This document shows positions 8,027-10,054 of a DNA stretch of 10,054 nt, piece by piece. Source of the stretch: Bacteroidota bacterium (GTDB taxonomy: Bacteria; Bacteroidota; Bacteroidia; Bacteroidales; Prolixibacteraceae); assembly GCA_023488865.1 (NCBI GenBank), contig JAMDDG010000191.1:2472-12525 (forward strand), read 5' to 3'. The number at the start of each line of letters is the position of its first letter. The first letter of the stretch is position 1. The notes below the pieces were generated by a model. That model ran no database searches. It saw nothing but the letters and a program-made list of their open reading frames with translations, and was not told the DNA's origin. A program made the translations under genes and the position numbers.

Positions 8027-8144
8027 CATACACTTCTATATTTGTCTATTAAACCACTTGCTTACGCCAACAGTTACCGTATCATTTTGCAAGGAACGAA
8101 TAAAGTAACTTAGTAAAGCCTTGAATCTTTTACCTGATTTTCTA

Positions 8145-9644
8145 CTATTCCAATTGTTTTAAAATTTTACTTGACTGTTTACTGTAAAATCCATTTTTGG
8201 AAACGATCGAACGGAATTGGGCCCTGGCCTTTTCACGCTCTTCAATCCTAAGATAGCAAAGACCGATGTACCATTCTGCCTGTTCTACCAGAAGATTATC
8301 TCCCTGCTGAACTACATCGTTAAAAGAACTGATTGCATTTTTGTACTCTCCAAGTTCCTGATAAGCAACTCCTGAATAGAATTTTATACTGAAACCATCC
8401 TGTTCATTTGTTGGGGTACTTTTTAGCACATTCAAGGCAGCCGGATAATTACCCCTGTCCATATAGCTGAGTGCGGTACTCAACTCATTGGGTGATTCAG
8501 AAACCGACCTGGATACATTTGCCCCAATCTTATAAGGCTGGTAATAGGAGGTATACAGTTGCTGGTAGGTATGGTTTTTGTTTCTCATCAGAGTGGAAAA
8601 ACCAATCACAAACAGGATGATTGAGGCCGCAGCATACCAAAGCAACTTCTTCCGTTTGGGCGGTCCAACACCCAGTTTCTCACTGCTACGATTGCTTTCA
8701 TCCTTTGAAATATGCTGCAGATTGGCCCTCAGGGCCATCACATCAACTTCGGAAACGGCTTTATCCAACTCCTTGTGGAACGCCACATCAGCCGCGAGAC
8801 CCGTATTAGCAAGTAGCTCATCTTCAAAATTTTCCACAGCTTGCTCATCCAATTCATCTCTCAGGTATCCATCTATCTCTTCCATAGACCGGGAATGAGA
8901 ATATTCTTTCTGCATCAGCTCTTTTAATCCGGCCCTGAGTTTCATGACGTCCTGTTCTTCGATCGCGCTGTTTATCTCGCTGTGAAGTTCTATCTCGCTG
9001 GTAAGGGCAGCATTTATCTTCGCTTCTTCCCTGATCAAAGTCTCATTTTCCTTGTCGAGCTCACCACTGACAAAATCTTCAATTTCCTCAAATTTGAACC
9101 CGTGTTTCGATATGCCCTCCGCTATTGATTGCAGGTTCGCCCTCAGATCGATAATATCCTTCTCCGTAACTGCATCAACAACATCTTCAAAAAGCAGTTC
9201 ATCATCGGGCGACAACCTTTGGCTATCCTCCTCCGCAATCCCTTCTGTCGCGGAAAAAAGATCGTGAAAAACCTCTTTCGATGCTACAGCATGATTCTTC
9301 AGGTGAAGTTTCTGAAGGTAATTCCCAAACTCCATTCCTTCACTTTGGGCTTCCAGGTTAACTGCGTTAAATACTTCTTCCGATAAACCAAAGTAGGCAT
9401 CAGCATCCGCTGGATGCCCATTTTCGGGCGTAATCGCTGTTTTATTTATAATATTTTTCAATTGGCTTCTTAATAATAGGATATCCCTTTCACGCAACGC
9501 ATCGTCAACCTCCTCAAATAGTTTGATGTCCTCCGCAAGCATTGGGTCGTTACGAAGAATCGACTGAAATTCAATCAACTCATCATCAGAAAAGCTGCTA
9601 TCTGCAAACTTCTCCAGGATTTTACTTCGAGTTCCAGGGATCAT
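8145..9644 (-). CDS. Membrane protein with four anti-sigma-like helical repeats, one TM helix and C-terminal TPRs
   Basis: A 499-residue protein of no named function. Residues 1-330 are acidic and helical and carry four copies of a unit ending in a pattern like E-x3-A-x2-E-x-D-h-x2-LR-x2-L (starts near 42, 151, 220 and 289). Before copies 3 and 4 comes a segment such as IDGYLRDELDEQAVENFEDEL, which resembles the N-terminal cytoplasmic segment of many anti-sigma factors. PPKRKK then precedes a single transmembrane helix (about 333-352). Residues 384-499 form a TPR region (NYPAALNVLK, GVAYQELGEYKNAISSFNDVV, WYIGLCYLRIEEREKARAQF). Basic residues before the helix place the repeats in the cytoplasm and the TPRs in the periplasm. 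I start at the ATG 9644. The longer frame from GTG 9710 would add 22 hydrophobic residues that look like translated leader, whereas ATG 9644 has an A-rich upstream stretch. A scaffold or regulatory role is possible but unproven; no sigma factor is in view. Confidence 0.75.
   Translation of the reverse strand: MIPGTRSKILEKFADSSFSDDELIEFQSILRNDPMLAEDIKLFEEVDDALRERDILLLRSQLKNIINKTAITPENGHPADADAYFGLSEEVFNAVNLEAQSEGMEFGNYLQKLHLKNHAVASKEVFHDLFSATEGIAEEDSQRLSPDDELLFEDVVDAVTEKDIIDLRANLQSIAEGISKHGFKFEEIEDFVSGELDKENETLIREEAKINAALTSEIELHSEINSAIEEQDVMKLRAGLKELMQKEYSHSRSMEEIDGYLRDELDEQAVENFEDELLANTGLAADVAFHKELDKAVSEVDVMALRANLQHISKDESNRSSEKLGVGPPKRKKLLWYAAASIILFVIGFSTLMRNKNHTYQQLYTSYYQPYKIGANVSRSVSESPNELSTALSYMDRGNYPAALNVLKSTPTNEQDGFSIKFYSGVAYQELGEYKNAISSFNDVVQQGDNLLVEQAEWYIGLCYLRIEEREKARAQFRSIVSKNGFYSKQSSKILKQLE
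8706..9521 (-). repeat. Four-copy protein repeat inside the membrane TPR gene
   Basis: Copies lie at 9447-9521, 9120-9194, 8913-8987 and 8706-8780. Their cores are LFEEVDDALRERDILLLR, LFEDVVDAVTEKDIIDLR, LHSEINSAIEEQDVMKLR and FHKELDKAVSEVDVMALR. Copies 2-3 and 3-4 are both 69 residues apart, while copies 1-2 are 109 apart, so an insertion or a lost unit may separate the first pair. The DNA has diverged, so the duplication is old. Confidence 0.8.
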
Positions 9645-9826
9645 TTTGTTAAAATTAAATAATACATAAACGGTCTGTAAAAAGCTAACAAATAGCCAAA
9701 TACCAACCACTCAAAAACATTTCGGGCGCTGCAATAATAAACGCACGCTCACATTTCCCCAGCTGACAGGACACTTTTAAATGCCCTTAACTGATAGATT
9801 TCTAAAAAATAGAAAAAATTAAAGGA

Positions 9827-9931
9827 TTACTCGGTGATAATGATTGGAATTGGTAGACCGTACCCACCTTTTACGGATGCCAATTCTTCGTTTGAAAGCA
9901 CTTCTACTGTTAGGTAATCAAAATTTTTCAT
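9827..9931 (-). CDS. Small double-glycine-leader peptide precursor (bacteriocin/RiPP/signal-like)
   Basis: A 34-codon gene with ATG at 9929-9931 and TAA at 9827-9829. The product starts MKNFDYLTVEV and contains LSNEELASVKGG, a textbook double-glycine leader end (LS-x-E-E-L-x-x-V-x-GG) as in ComC, class II bacteriocins and the GG-type natural-product precursors of Bacteroidota. Cleavage after GG at residues 22-23 would release YGLPIPIIITE, an 11-residue core with two prolines, an Ile run and an acidic end, and no Cys or Ser. Such leaders are normally removed and exported by a peptidase-containing ABC transporter (C39 domain); none is in the window. The upstream sequence is A/T-rich with no Shine-Dalgarno sequence, as for the other genes. 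The gene is co-oriented with the membrane TPR gene, 182 bases upstream of it. Whether the core is modified is unknown. Confidence 0.72.
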   Translation of the reverse strand: MKNFDYLTVEVLSNEELASVKGGYGLPIPIIITE

Positions 9932-9997
9932 GGTAAAATGTTTTAATAAGTTAATGATTCTTTATTGTTCCTTGCACCTATTAATCCCAAAAAAGAT

Positions 9998-10017
9998 AAA
10001 AAGGTTACCCCCTTTTT
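9998..10017 (-). terminator. Terminator-like hairpin upstream of the peptide gene
   Basis: AAAAAGG (9998-10004) and CCTTTTT (10011-10017) form a 7-bp stem with a 6-base loop. On the minus strand it is followed by ATCTTTTTT, so it could end a minus-strand transcript entering from beyond the right edge, 65 bases ahead of the peptide start. It could also sit in the peptide's own leader. The stem has only two G-C pairs. From 10020 to the window end the DNA is almost pure A/T with no open frame. Confidence 0.35.
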
Positions 10018-10054
10018 TCAAGAAATTTTAAAAAATTTTAAAAATAATTTTTAT

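Noticed and set aside
9645..9710. N-terminal extension of the membrane TPR protein from a GTG at 9710
   Set aside because: It would add 22 hydrophobic residues by a GTG start without supporting sequence. ATG at 9644 has an A-rich upstream region and begins the recognisable domain.
9799..9815. TTTCTA / TAGAAA inverted repeat just downstream of the peptide gene
   Set aside because: It is a six-base, nearly all A-T stem with no T-tract after it on the minus strand; too weak to call a terminator.

Overview
The window looks like chromosomal DNA of a member of the Bacteroidota (most likely Bacteroidales/Marinilabiliales-like). The reasons are the gene families (a DUF5686 protein with an N-terminal carboxypeptidase-regulatory-like domain, a PafA-type alkaline phosphatase relative, an Omp85-like barrel, a membrane TPR protein with an anti-sigma-like N-terminus), A/T-rich start regions without Shine-Dalgarno sequences, and one promoter that fits the Bacteroidota TTTG / TAnnTTTG consensus. 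No mobile element, CRISPR array, tRNA or rRNA was seen.

Layout. (1) 3-395 (+): C-terminal part of an ornithine carbamoyltransferase, cut by the window edge. (2) 424-1257 (-): complete nagB, glucosamine-6-phosphate deaminase, convergent with it. (3) 1258-1620: divergent intergenic region with a probable nagB promoter and an 8-bp inverted repeat. (4) 1621-4107 (+): exported DUF5686 outer-membrane protein. (5) 4134-5774 (-): full-length secreted PafA-family protein that appears to have lost nearly all metal ligands and catalytic residues, with a good promoter at 5791-5821. (6) 5942-7954 (+): exported Omp85-like barrel with one POTRA-like domain, started by TTG. (7) 7997-8026: strong hairpin, probable bidirectional terminator. 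(8) 8145-9644 (-): membrane protein with four copies of a helical repeat, one transmembrane helix and a C-terminal TPR region. (9) 9827-9931 (-): a 34-codon gene encoding a double-glycine-leader peptide with an 11-residue core, preceded by an AT-rich leader and a terminator-like hairpin.

The genes do not form one operon: orientation alternates almost gene by gene (+ - + - + - -). The two metabolic genes touch nitrogen and amino-sugar metabolism. Three consecutive genes (1621-7954) encode envelope proteins, two of them probable outer-membrane barrels. The last two genes are co-oriented, and whatever would process or export the peptide must lie elsewhere, possibly just beyond the right edge.

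The points most worth following are the small double-glycine peptide at the right edge, the apparent pseudo-phosphatase, and the repeat architecture of the membrane TPR protein. None is shown here to be a new system; function is inferred from sequence patterns read by eye.
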